Positions 15,090-20,926 of a stretch of DNA of 20,926 nucleotides are shown here, piece after piece. Both the position numbers and the translations under genes were made by a program. Under the pieces are notes generated by a model that saw only the letters and a list, made by a program, of their open reading frames with translations, was not told where the DNA came from and ran no database searches. This DNA comes from an uncultured Oscillospiraceae bacterium (GTDB lineage Bacteria; Bacillota; Clostridia; Oscillospirales; Oscillospiraceae), in assembly GCA_910577915.1 (NCBI GenBank), contig CAJTOM010000046.1, forward strand, positions 1-20,926, in the 5' to 3' direction. Position 1 is the first letter of the stretch, and the number at the start of each line of letters is the position of its first letter.

Positions 15090-15501
15090 AGCCATCCAGT
15101 GCTACTGCCAGCAGGTGGAGCACTGGATCGACCTGCCCAAAAAACGGCGGCGGGAGCTGCTGGACGGCCTGCGCCGGGAGCTGGAGGAGGCGTACCCCGC
15201 CGCCGAGGCGCTGACGGTAGCGGTTATTCACCGGGAGACCGGCTCCCCCTGCGAGACCGCCGGCAGTCTCGCACGCGGGGTGCCCTGGGAGGAGCGGGAG
15301 CGCTACCGCCTCCGGCGGAAGCGGCTGTATATCTGCATCATCGCCGTGCTGGCGGCGGTGTCTCTTCTGACGTCGGCGTATGCGCTGTATATGCGCGCTA
15401 CCGGGGGAACGGCCATCATCGAAACGATAGTTTATACAAACGACCCTCCGCCAGAACCTCCGGAAGACGGGGAATCACGTATACAGTATCACTACAACTA
15501 G
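15076..15501 (+). CDS. PadR-associated single-pass membrane protein (DUF6120-like)
   Basis: The 141-aa product has an amphipathic, highly charged N-terminal region (about residues 1-80; LPKKRRRELLDGLRRELEEA and an ETGSPCETAGS turn), one membrane helix (YICIIAVLAAVSLLTSAYAL, about 85-105) and a short outer tail rich in proline and acidic residues (NDPPPEPPEDGES). The layout, size and position overlapping padR by 14 bases match the small membrane partners (DUF1700/DUF6120 type) often found after PadR genes; the exact family is a tentative match from memory. AAGGAG precedes ATG 15076. It may relay an envelope signal to PadR or act with the secreted protein encoded next; neither role is shown. 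Confidence 0.82.
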   Translation: MTRSEAIQCYCQQVEHWIDLPKKRRRELLDGLRRELEEAYPAAEALTVAVIHRETGSPCETAGSLARGVPWEERERYRLRRKRLYICIIAVLAAVSLLTSAYALYMRATGGTAIIETIVYTNDPPPEPPEDGESRIQYHYN

Positions 15502-15513
15502 GAGAATTTGTCA

Positions 15514-15948
15514 ATGAAACGGTCTCTATGTAACCTTTTAGTAGTCCTTCTCTGCATAAATTTGATGTCCTCCACAGCATTTGCCTTTGAAACAAACGAA
15601 GAGCGCATTGACTACAGTGACGGTTCCTTTGCAATCATCACAACCGAGACGTCTTACATAAGGTCAACAATTAACCGCAGCAAAATCTATAATTACTATA
15701 ATTCATCGCAGGAAAAATGTTTTTCTTACATTTTGAGTGCTTCATTTACCTATAACGGTACAACAAGTTGTGCAGATTCCTGCTATGCTGATATGGATAT
15801 TTATCGCAAAGGCTGGGACGTGGACTCCCACGACGAGTACACCTCCGGCAATACCGCCTATGGAGAGGCGGTTTTTTCGGGGCCCGGCGGGGCCTCCCGG
15901 ACGGTGAGCCTCACCCTGACCTGCGACAAAAACGGGAATGTGACCTGA
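15514..15948 (+). CDS. Small secreted protein of unknown function with mosaic base composition
   Basis: This 144-aa product has a signal peptide (MKRSLCNLLVVLLCINLMSS, cleavage near TAFAFE). The mature chain holds four cysteines (EKCFSY, TSCADSCYADMD, LTCDKNG), which could form disulfides, and ends with SGNTAYGEAVFSGPGGASRT and VSLTLTCDKNGNVT. ATG 15514 is chosen over TTG 15508 because AGGAG lies nine bases before the ATG. The gene starts 12 bases after the membrane protein gene, in the padR operon, and ends before a strong terminator. The first two thirds are AT-rich, whereas from about 15810 onward composition switches to the GC-rich style of the chromosome. I do not recognise the family. 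Confidence 0.8.
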   Translation: MKRSLCNLLVVLLCINLMSSTAFAFETNEERIDYSDGSFAIITTETSYIRSTINRSKIYNYYNSSQEKCFSYILSASFTYNGTTSCADSCYADMDIYRKGWDVDSHDEYTSGNTAYGEAVFSGPGGASRTVSLTLTCDKNGNVT

Positions 15949-15971
15949 CCGGGTCCCCAGCCGCCTACGAC

Positions 15972-16000
15972 AAAAGCGGGAGCGTATGCTCCCGCTTTTT
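15972..16000. terminator. Bidirectional terminator after the padR operon and the MFS gene
   Basis: A 12-bp stem AAAAGCGGGAGC / GCTCCCGCTTTT (15972-15983 with 15988-15999) around GTAT, with T-rich tails on both strands. It lies 23 bases past the plus-strand stop and directly after the convergent MFS stop codon at 16002. Confidence 0.9.
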
Positions 16001-16001
16001 G

Positions 16002-17261
16002 CTATACATCCCGGTTATAGACCTTCCGCACCGCCTCCCGGCCCCGGTACATGAACACGTACACCATCGCCAGGGCAAACACGTTCACCCCCACAATGAT
16101 GCTGCGCTCCGGCCACAGCTCCGCCATGGCCCCCACGGACAGGTTCCCCAGAATGGCCCCCAGGGAGCAGAGCATCTGGAAGGTCCCGTTGAACCGGGCC
16201 CGCTTGGCGTCCGGCACGTAGGCCTGGGTGGCCGCGGTGCGGATGGTGTAGGAGGTGACGCCCAGAATCCCCTGGAGGAAAAACACCAGGGCCATCAGGG
16301 GAACGGGCAGAAACAGCGCCGCCCCGCCCAGAACGCAGAGGGCAATGTATACAAACACGGCAATGGAAAATTTCTTCTCCCTGGGAATCTGTACCTTGTA
16401 CTGGATCAGCCCGCCGGCAAACCGGCCCGCCACCTCGAAGTTGGCCACGACGGCGTACAGCGTGGCCGCCGCCAGCGGCCACGCGGCGAACAGGCCGGCG
16501 TTATTGCGGAAAAAGGGCAGCCGGAGGGCGTCCACCCCGTAGCAGAAGTTGCTGGCCATGAAATACAGGGCGATGACCAGCAGCCCCCGCTCCCCCCGGA
16601 TGTACGCCAGGCCCTCCCGGAAGTCCCGGCGGAACCGGCGCAGAACCCCCAGGCCGTCCGCCGGGGGCGCGGCGGCCATGTGGGTCTCCTGGTGGCGGAT
16701 GGTGCGCTCAAAGCAGGCGGCGGTGAAAAAGCACAGGGCGTTGACCGCGAAGATGGGCGCGGCGCTGCCCAGCCAGTCGTAGAGGGCCGCCGCCACTGGG
16801 GTCATCATGGCCGCTATGGGCCAGAGCATGCTGGAGACCGAGTAGGCCCGGCGGAAATTGCCCTCGGTGATCAGATTGGGGTAGAAGCTGTCGTAGGCCA
16901 CATGATAGACTCCCTCGATGCTCCCCATCAGCACGCAGGCCAGCAGCATGACGGGATAGTGAAACCACCCGCCGCGCAGCAGCAGAAACAGCAGCAAAAA
17001 CATCCCGGAGGACAGAAAATCCAGCCGGTAGATGACCTTTTTCCGGCTCATGCGGTCCAGATACGGCCCCGCCAGAATGGGACATACCAGCATCGGCAGC
17101 TGATAGCTCACGATAAACAGCATATACAGGAAGGTGGACCCGGTGTAGTCCAGCACCAGCAGGCTGATGGCAAAGCCGGACAGTGTCGAGCCCACCATAG
17201 AAACCACGCTGCCAAGGGTGATGACCGTGAAATCGTAGGTCCACAGCTTTTGGGTCTTCAT
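16002..17261 (-). CDS. Major facilitator superfamily transporter
   Basis: The 419-aa protein has about 12 membrane segments with the MFS loop motif between helices 2 and 3 (GPYLDRMSRKKVIYRLDFLS, a variant of G-x-x-x-D-R-x-G-R-R). It begins MKTQKLWTYDFTVITLGSVV and contains GGWFHYPVMLLACVLMGSIE and SYTIRTAATQAYVPDAKRAR, the latter resembling DHA3-like drug transporter members. A long basic/acidic loop after helix 6 (FERTIRHQETHMAAAPPADG) is typical. ATG 17261 is chosen because AGGAGAAAGG lies upstream and the longer frame overlaps the preceding gene out of phase. It follows the YigZ-family gene by 41 bases and is probably in the GNAT-YigZ-MFS operon. The substrate is not predictable. Confidence 0.9.
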   Translation of the reverse strand: MKTQKLWTYDFTVITLGSVVSMVGSTLSGFAISLLVLDYTGSTFLYMLFIVSYQLPMLVCPILAGPYLDRMSRKKVIYRLDFLSSGMFLLLFLLLRGGWFHYPVMLLACVLMGSIEGVYHVAYDSFYPNLITEGNFRRAYSVSSMLWPIAAMMTPVAAALYDWLGSAAPIFAVNALCFFTAACFERTIRHQETHMAAAPPADGLGVLRRFRRDFREGLAYIRGERGLLVIALYFMASNFCYGVDALRLPFFRNNAGLFAAWPLAAATLYAVVANFEVAGRFAGGLIQYKVQIPREKKFSIAVFVYIALCVLGGAALFLPVPLMALVFFLQGILGVTSYTIRTAATQAYVPDAKRARFNGTFQMLCSLGAILGNLSVGAMAELWPERSIIVGVNVFALAMVYVFMYRGREAVRKVYNRDV

Positions 17262-17302
17262 ATCGATCCTTTCTCCTCCGGGAAACCACTCGCCAGCCGC
17301 CC

Positions 17303-17929
17303 TCACGGCGGGCCGGGCTGGAACCGCTCCGCCTCCAGCAGGACCTCCACCGTGCCGGCGGACAGCTCCGTGACCGCCGCCCGGAAGGCGTCCACGTCCT
17401 CCGCCGGGAGCAGCACCGTCAGCACCACGTCCGCGCCGAAGTCCGCATTCTCCACCACGCCGCCGCTGCGCTCCACCAGCTGCCGCATCCGCTCGTAGAG
17501 CCCGTAGGCGCAGGGCGCCGCCAGCACCGCCCACAGGCGCATCCGGCTGATCCCCGCCGCGTCCAGAGCCAGCTTGGCCGTGCCGCCGTAGGCCCGGGTC
17601 AGCCCGCCGGCCCCCAGGAGCACGCCCCCGAAGTACCGGGTCACCACGCAGACGGCGTTGGTGACCTCCTCCTTCAGAAATACGTTCAGCATGGGCTGGC
17701 CGGCGGTACCCTGGGGCTCGCCGTCGTCGCCGTAGCGCAGCACGCCCCCCTCCCGGAGGACGTAGCAGAAGCAGTGGTGGCGGGCGTCGTGGTACCGCCG
17801 GCGCACCTCCTCAATCCGTGCGCGGGCCTCCTCCTCGGTCTCCACCCGCCAGACCTGGCCGATGAACCGGGAGCGCTTCTCCACCAGCTCCGCCTGGCCG
17901 TACCCGCGGGGCACCAGATAACTATCCAT
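17303..17929 (-). CDS. YigZ/IMPACT family protein
   Basis: The 208-aa product matches the YigZ family (UPF0029 N-terminal domain plus a short C-terminal domain). Hallmarks are KRSRFIGQV, the motif RYHDARHHCFCYVL, DDGEPQGTAGQPML and CVVTRYFGGVLLGAGGL followed by TRAYG. The C-terminal part (about residues 135-208) carries the ferredoxin-like DUF1949-type domain. The eukaryotic relative IMPACT regulates translation stress signalling, but the bacterial role is not established. ATG 17929 lies within the end of the GNAT gene (8-base overlap) and is served by GGGAGGGG, indicating translational coupling. The length is normal and motifs are complete. Confidence 0.93.
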   Translation of the reverse strand: MDSYLVPRGYGQAELVEKRSRFIGQVWRVETEEEARARIEEVRRRYHDARHHCFCYVLREGGVLRYGDDGEPQGTAGQPMLNVFLKEEVTNAVCVVTRYFGGVLLGAGGLTRAYGGTAKLALDAAGISRMRLWAVLAAPCAYGLYERMRQLVERSGGVVENADFGADVVLTVLLPAEDVDAFRAAVTELSAGTVEVLLEAERFQPGPP

Positions 17930-18449
17930 GCCGTCTCCCCTCCCAGTCCTGGCGGGTCAGAAAATAGAAGCAGGTGGGCCGGTCCGGGAAAAACTCGTCC
18001 GTCAGCTTCTCCGTAAAGGCGTAGACAAACCCGCACTTCTCAATCACCCGCCGGGAGCGGCCGTTCTCCCCGTAGTGGGTGCACCAGACGGTCCCCAGGC
18101 CCATGTCCTCAAAGCCGTACCGCAGCAGCTCCAGGCACACCTCCGGCATGAGGCCCCGGCCCCACCAGTCCGGCGAGAGAGCGTAGCCCAGCTCGTCCGA
18201 GGGCCCCTCCCCCCTGGGCCGGCCCGCATAGCCGGCGGAGCCAATGACCCGCCCCGTCTCCCGGCTGACCACCGCAAAGGTGTTGGGCGCGGCAAAAACC
18301 GTGCGGATGATCTCCCGGCTCTCCTCCACGCTCCCGTGGGGCTTCCATCCGGCAATGGGCCCCACCCGGGGGTCCGAGGCATACGCATACAGGTCCGGCG
18401 CGTCGGCCTCGGCAAAGGGACGAAGAATGGTGCGTTCTGTCTGTAACAT
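17922..18449 (-). CDS. GNAT family N-acetyltransferase (RimJ/RimL-like)
   Basis: This protein of about 175 aa is a GCN5-related acetyltransferase of the ribosomal-protein/small-molecule type. It starts with the typical LQTERTILRPFAEADAPDLY. The acetyl-CoA loop is GYALSPDWWGRGLMPEVCLE (R/Q-x-x-G-x-G-type: WGRGL), followed by LLRYGFEDMGLGTVWC and NGRSRRVIEKCGFVY, the conserved motif B region. Two ATG codons occur in tandem (18452 and 18449); GGAGG is four bases from the first and seven from the second, so the second is preferred. Its acetyl acceptor is unknown. It is the first gene of a three-gene group with YigZ and MFS genes; no strong promoter could be identified in the 90-base gap upstream, which contains an AT-rich hairpin. 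Confidence 0.92.
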   Translation of the reverse strand: MLQTERTILRPFAEADAPDLYAYASDPRVGPIAGWKPHGSVEESREIIRTVFAAPNTFAVVSRETGRVIGSAGYAGRPRGEGPSDELGYALSPDWWGRGLMPEVCLELLRYGFEDMGLGTVWCTHYGENGRSRRVIEKCGFVYAFTEKLTDEFFPDRPTCFYFLTRQDWEGRRHG

Positions 18450-18476
18450 CATAGGACCTCCAGGTGGGTAAGGTTG

Positions 18477-18506
18477 TTGATACTTTTCTTAAAAGAAAAG
18501 TATCAA
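18477..18506 (-). repeat. AT-rich T-run hairpin, copy 1
   Basis: A 14-bp perfect stem TTGATACTTTTCTT / AAGAAAAGTATCAA with a 2-nt loop lies between the GNAT and XRE regulator genes. Read on the minus strand it has the same layout as the hairpins at 19313 and 20486: a T-rich run, G, then a CTTTT-containing arm. Confidence 0.6.
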
Positions 18507-18543
18507 AAGAATTTTAATGGTTTTGCAATGGGCTGCCGGCAGT

Positions 18544-18750
18544 CTACCGCCGGTCTGTGCGGCACATCAGATAATCTAAGGGTACGTCGAAATGGTCCGC
18601 CAGGGCAATTAAATTGGCGTAACCGGGCAGGTTTTCACCTAACTCAAATCGTTGATAGTGGCGCGGCTGTATTCCAATGGCCTCTGCGACCTGCGCCTGC
18701 GTTTCCTTCTTTTCTTTGCGCAGTTGGCGTATCCGCTCGTTAAATTCCAT
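18544..18750 (-). CDS. XRE-family helix-turn-helix regulator
   Basis: The 68-aa product is a minimal Cro/CI-type DNA-binding protein: FNERIRQLRKEKKETQAQVA, then EAIGIQPRHYQRFELGENLP (the HTH, with the recognition helix around QPRHYQRFE) and YANLIALADHFDVPLDYLMC ending TDRR. There is no further domain. ATG 18750 is chosen because GAGGTG lies five bases upstream; an earlier start at 18804 would run through the divergent promoter. It is transcribed divergently from the small ORF at 18842, whose promoter overlaps repeated ATAGYGT half-sites, consistent with control of that gene and itself. Such small regulators are common in mobile or defence loci, but no integrase or phage gene is seen here. Confidence 0.9.
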   Translation of the reverse strand: MEFNERIRQLRKEKKETQAQVAEAIGIQPRHYQRFELGENLPGYANLIALADHFDVPLDYLMCRTDRR

Positions 18751-18759
18751 AAACACCTC

Positions 18760-18805
18760 TTGACATGCCAAAAATAGCGTGGTATAATCATATCGACACG
18801 ACACT
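18760..18805 (+). promoter_or_regulatory. Consensus promoter with candidate XRE operator
   Basis: TTGACA (18760-18765), a 17-bp spacer and a perfect TATAAT (18783-18788) lead to the small gene at 18842. The half-site ATAGCGT (near 18774-18780), its near-inverted partner ACACTAT (near 18801-18807) and a further TAGCGT just downstream bracket the -10. Operator function is inferred. Confidence 0.8.
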
Positions 18806-18841
18806 ATTAGCGTTTTCTAAATACAACATAAAGGAGACAAA

Positions 18842-19078
18842 ATGATGACCGACTTCATGCGCTGGCTGTACGCCAACTACATCAAGCCGCAGGTTGAACA
18901 ATCCGACATCACCGGTTACGAGGAACCCTTCTCGCTCAAAGGCACCTCCTTTTGTCCGGACATGGAGGAGGCCTGTGACCGTCTGCTGGAGTTCTACGCC
19001 GGGAACGCCTTCCTGCTGGGCCTCCGCACCGGCGCGGGCCTAGAGACCTCCATGGGCGGCAGCCGCCTCCCCCGCTGA
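18842..19078 (+). CDS. Small protein of unknown function, divergent from the XRE regulator
   Basis: The 78-aa product (77 aa if the second tandem ATG at 18845 is used) begins MMTDFMRWLYANYIKPQVEQ and ends GLETSMGGSRLPR. It has no signal peptide; the segment LLEFYAGNAFLLGLRTGAGL is moderately hydrophobic. One motif-like feature is CPDMEEACDRLLEFY with two cysteines. AAGGAG lies five bases before the first ATG and eight before the second, and a consensus promoter precedes it, so it is very likely expressed. I do not recognise the family. Divergent pairing with a small repressor and a structured region downstream make it a candidate accessory gene. A C-terminal truncation cannot be excluded since the tail looks low in complexity. 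Confidence 0.72.
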   Translation: MMTDFMRWLYANYIKPQVEQSDITGYEEPFSLKGTSFCPDMEEACDRLLEFYAGNAFLLGLRTGAGLETSMGGSRLPR

Positions 19079-19121
19079 AACATCTCATTCAGTGGGGCCC
19101 CCCAGCACGGCGCTAGCCAAT

Positions 19122-19196
19122 ATCCTGCAACGGCCACATCGAGTGGCCGTGCAGGATTTAATTGAGCATGACCGCTCGATGCGGTCATTGCTCAAT
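19122..19196. repeat. Pair of inverted, covarying bulged hairpins with complementary loops
   Basis: Hairpin 1 (19122-19157) has an 8-bp base stem, a single bulged A at 19130, a 7-bp upper stem and loop ATCGA. Hairpin 2 (19161-19196) has an 8-bp base, a 7-bp upper stem with loop TCGAT and a bulged T at 19188. They are separated by TTA. Reverse-complementing hairpin 2 gives the same layout, loop and bulge base, with its first 16-nt arm matching hairpin 1 at 10 positions; the six differences are each compensated in the partner arm. No known element was recognised. Confidence 0.75.
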
Positions 19197-19289
19197 CCCG
19201 GTCGATTTTAGACCACATATATCCGCGAGGAGCATAGCTCCGAGCCTGGGCACCGCAGTTCACCCCAAATACTCCACTAGAACCACCGC

Positions 19290-19311
19290 AGAGCAACCAA
19301 AAGCTCTTTTT
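19290..19311 (+). terminator. Possible terminator downstream of the small unknown gene
   Basis: AGAGC (19290-19294) pairs with GCTCT (19303-19307) around an 8-nt loop and is followed by TTTTTGATTCTTTTT. The stem is short, so efficiency is uncertain; it is 212 bases after the nearest plus-strand stop codon. Confidence 0.45.
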
Positions 19312-19312
19312 G

Positions 19313-19338
19313 ATTCTTTTTCTCTCGAGAAAAAGAAT
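19313..19338 (+). repeat. AT-rich T-run hairpin, copy 2
   Basis: A 12-bp perfect stem ATTCTTTTTCTC / GAGAAAAAGAAT with a 2-nt loop, preceded by TTTTTG. It lies seven bases from the stop codon of yvcK. Its layout matches the hairpins at 18477 and 20486. Confidence 0.6.
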
Positions 19339-19344
19339 GTATGC

Positions 19345-20382
19345 CTACTCCGTCCGATACTTCCCCAGCCCCGCAATCCGCACGCTCCTCTGCGCATGAA
19401 GCTCCAGCAGCGCAGCCGCCAGGAGCTCGCTGTCGTGGCGGACGAGGCCGCCGCGGACGGTGGAGACGGGGCGGCTGACCAGCTCGACGCCCAAAGCGGC
19501 GCAGGCGGCCTTATCGTAGTGCAGGGGCTCCGCGCCCTCGGCGGCGTAGGCGGCCACGGTCTCCGGGGGGATGGTGGCGGAGTTGACCAGGCAGAGGGGG
19601 AACAGGCCGGGAAGGGAGTGCTGGAAGATGGCGCGGATGTGGTCGGCGTTGGTATAGCCCTCGGTCTCGCCCTCCTGGGTCATGACGTTGGCGATGTAGA
19701 TTTTCAGCGCGCCGGCGCCGGCGATTGCCTGGGCGATGCCGTCCACCAGCAGGTTGGGGATGATGCTGGTGTAGAGGCTGCCGGGGCCCAGGAGGATCAT
19801 GTCGGCCTCCCGGATGGCGGCCAGGGCGGGCTCCAGGGCGGGGGGCCGCTCGGGCAGGAGGCGCACCCGCCGGATGCGGCAGTCCTCCCGCTTTTTGCAG
19901 TAGAAGATCTTGGACTCCCCCAGCACGCGGGCCCCGTTCTCAAACTCGGCCTCCAGCTGAACATTGGTGTTGGTGACCGGGATCACGCGGCCGGTAATGG
20001 CCAGCACCTGGCTCATGCGGCTGACGGCCTGGTCGAAGCTGCCGCCGGAGATGCCGTTGAGGGCGGCGAGAAACAGGTTGCCGAAGCTCTGCCCCTTCAG
20101 AGAGCCCTCGGTGAACCGGTAGTGCAGCAGCTCCCCCATCAGGGGCTCCACGTTGGCCAGGGCCTCCAAGCAGTTGCGCACATCCCCCGGCGGCAGCATT
20201 CCCAGCTCCTGCCGCAGCACACCGGACCCGCCGCCGTCGTCCGCCACCGTGACGACGGCGGTCAGATTATTCGTGTGGCGCTTCAGGCCCCGCAGCATCG
20301 TCGACAGGCCTGTCCCACCGCCGATGGCAACGATTTTTGGTCCCTTTCCGCTGGGACCGCGGTAGATATATGTTTCACTCAT
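19345..20382 (-). CDS. yvcK: YvcK/CofD-family gluconeogenesis factor
   Basis: The 345-aa product belongs to the CofD-like YvcK family, cytoplasmic proteins that bind UDP-sugars and are needed for normal cell shape and growth on gluconeogenic carbon in Bacillus. Motifs are IVAIGGGTGLSTMLRGLK, VTVADDGGGSGVLR, PPGDVRNCLEAL and ILLGPGSLYTSIIPNLLV. The length is slightly over the B. subtilis protein. ATG 20382 gives the natural N-terminus MSETYIYRGPSGKGPKIVAI; the ribosome binding site is weak (CCAGG), and a TTG at 20430 would start inside a 10-bp hairpin (20408-20430). It is often found between rapZ and whiA; whiA does not follow it here, and the upstream 500 bases hold no gene. Confidence 0.93.
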   Translation of the reverse strand: MSETYIYRGPSGKGPKIVAIGGGTGLSTMLRGLKRHTNNLTAVVTVADDGGGSGVLRQELGMLPPGDVRNCLEALANVEPLMGELLHYRFTEGSLKGQSFGNLFLAALNGISGGSFDQAVSRMSQVLAITGRVIPVTNTNVQLEAEFENGARVLGESKIFYCKKREDCRIRRVRLLPERPPALEPALAAIREADMILLGPGSLYTSIIPNLLVDGIAQAIAGAGALKIYIANVMTQEGETEGYTNADHIRAIFQHSLPGLFPLCLVNSATIPPETVAAYAAEGAEPLHYDKAACAALGVELVSRPVSTVRGGLVRHDSELLAAALLELHAQRSVRIAGLGKYRTE

Positions 20383-20407
20383 TGGCAAACCTGGCTTTCT
20401 TGGCGGT

Positions 20408-20430
20408 TTGCCGCCCCTCCGGGGCGGCAA
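20408..20430. other. GC-rich hairpin in the yvcK leader
   Basis: TTGCCGCCCC (20408-20417) pairs perfectly with GGGGCGGCAA (20421-20430) across TCC, 26 bases upstream of the yvcK start. No T-run follows on either strand. It could affect yvcK translation or be part of the repeat-rich region upstream. Confidence 0.5.
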
Positions 20431-20926
20431 GAGATGGATAGTTCTGCCCTACAGCTTGTGGGGCCTACGCGGCCCCACGCCCTGCGGTTACTTTTTGTGC
20501 GAACAAAAAGTAACCAAAAAATCGCTGGAACCGAAGGTTCCAGACCTCCCTCTCGGGGCCGCCCTTTGGGCGCGCCGCCTCGGCGGGGGACTCACGGGGA
20601 TTGGGTGGAAGCTTTGAGGGATTGGGTGCCACGTGAATTAGTATATCCTACGGGGTTCTAATCTAGGGGACTGGTAATCGACCAACTCCGCCTGCCGGCC
20701 TTTCAAAGGGGTAGAGCCATCAACGGGGAGCGCCCTATTATAGATTCGCCTAAATCCTCAAAAAGGAACCCGTACCCCTTCCTGCGGCGCATTCCAGAGA
20801 GGCTGTGCAGTCTGTTCCTCCAGGTATTGGCACTACCCTAAGAACACTCCCAAACAGACGCAGAAGTCCATGTAAGCGGCCCGCACCAATTTAGCCCAAC
20901 CAGACCTAGCCTCGGGCGCAAAACAA
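20431..20926. other. Gene-free, hairpin-rich stretch at the window end
   Basis: No convincing gene is found in these 496 bases. The left part holds dense inverted repeats: GTGGGGCC/GGCCCCAC (20458-20478), the T-run hairpin at 20486-20515 and GGAACC-GAA-GGTTCC. From about 20640 the composition becomes balanced and less structured; a stop-bounded frame on the plus strand (about 20662-20838) has no start codon or ribosome binding site. It may be a repeat family or the leader of a gene beyond the window. I saw no tRNA or rRNA. Confidence 0.5.
20486..20515 (-). repeat. AT-rich T-run hairpin, copy 3
   Basis: A 13-bp perfect stem GGTTACTTTTTGT / ACAAAAAGTAACC with a 4-nt loop (GCGA). Read on the minus strand it is preceded by ATTTTTT, the same layout as copies 1 and 2, but no T-run follows it, so it is not a standard terminator. 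Confidence 0.6.

Noticed and set aside
18751..18804. N-terminal extension of the XRE regulator
   Set aside because: The extra 18 codons overlap the divergent consensus promoter and there is a ribosome binding site at the shorter start.
19122..19196. Integron attC site
   Set aside because: Bulged hairpins recall attC, but the conserved GTTRRRY/RYYYAAC core sites are absent and no integrase is present.
19122..19196. Tandem transcription terminators
   Set aside because: No T-run follows either hairpin on either strand, and the bulges and matched loops are not explained by termination.
20640..20926. tRNA or coding remnant at the window end
   Set aside because: No GGTTCGAATCC-type T-arm or cloverleaf could be built, and the stop-bounded frames lack start codons and ribosome binding sites.

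Overview
The window reads as the chromosome of a GC-rich Clostridia member, most like the Oscillospiraceae (Flavonifractor/Oscillibacter/Lawsonibacter type). This is inferred from strong AGGAGG ribosome binding sites, a YunB sporulation protein, a split glycine decarboxylase (GcvPA/GcvPB), a tandem glycine riboswitch and a PadR gene paired with a small membrane protein. No rRNA, tRNA, CRISPR array, insertion sequence or phage structural gene was found.

Layout. (1) 1-4941, minus: a glycine cleavage operon. A sigma-A-type promoter leads into a tandem glycine riboswitch with a terminator platform, then a fused gcvT-glyA gene, gcvH, gcvPA and the start of gcvPB. The fusion joins the T-protein, which releases methylene-tetrahydrofolate, to serine hydroxymethyltransferase, which uses it, so one glycine-induced transcript would encode glycine-to-serine conversion and C1 supply. 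The L-protein (lpd) is not in the window. (2) 5005-9242, minus: murD, yunB, ligA (cell wall, sporulation, DNA ligation) behind an extended -10 promoter. (3) 9287-10830, plus: a MATE exporter with its own promoter, closed by an 18-bp hairpin shared with the convergent gene. (4) 10830-14001, minus: secreted or unrecognised proteins (a copper-amine-oxidase-N-like surface protein, a 187-aa protein, an AT-rich secreted protein) and a short probable gene remnant. (5) 13961-16000: a divergent cassette. A secreted protein (minus) faces a PadR regulator, a membrane protein and a second secreted protein (plus) across back-to-back promoters with a symmetric element between the -35 boxes. PadR appears to use AUA as its start codon. 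(6) 16002-18452, minus: GNAT, YigZ-family and MFS genes. (7) 18544-19345: a divergent XRE regulator and small unknown protein, then two bulged hairpins that are diverged inverted copies with compensating stem changes. (8) 19345-20382, minus: yvcK. (9) 20431-20926: no gene, several strong hairpins.

The observations most worth pursuing are the covarying hairpin pair (19122-19196), the GcvT-SHMT fusion with its three-codon leader ORF, the AUA start of padR, and three look-alike T-run hairpins (18477, 19313, 20486). Everything here comes from reading the sequence; no database search was run.
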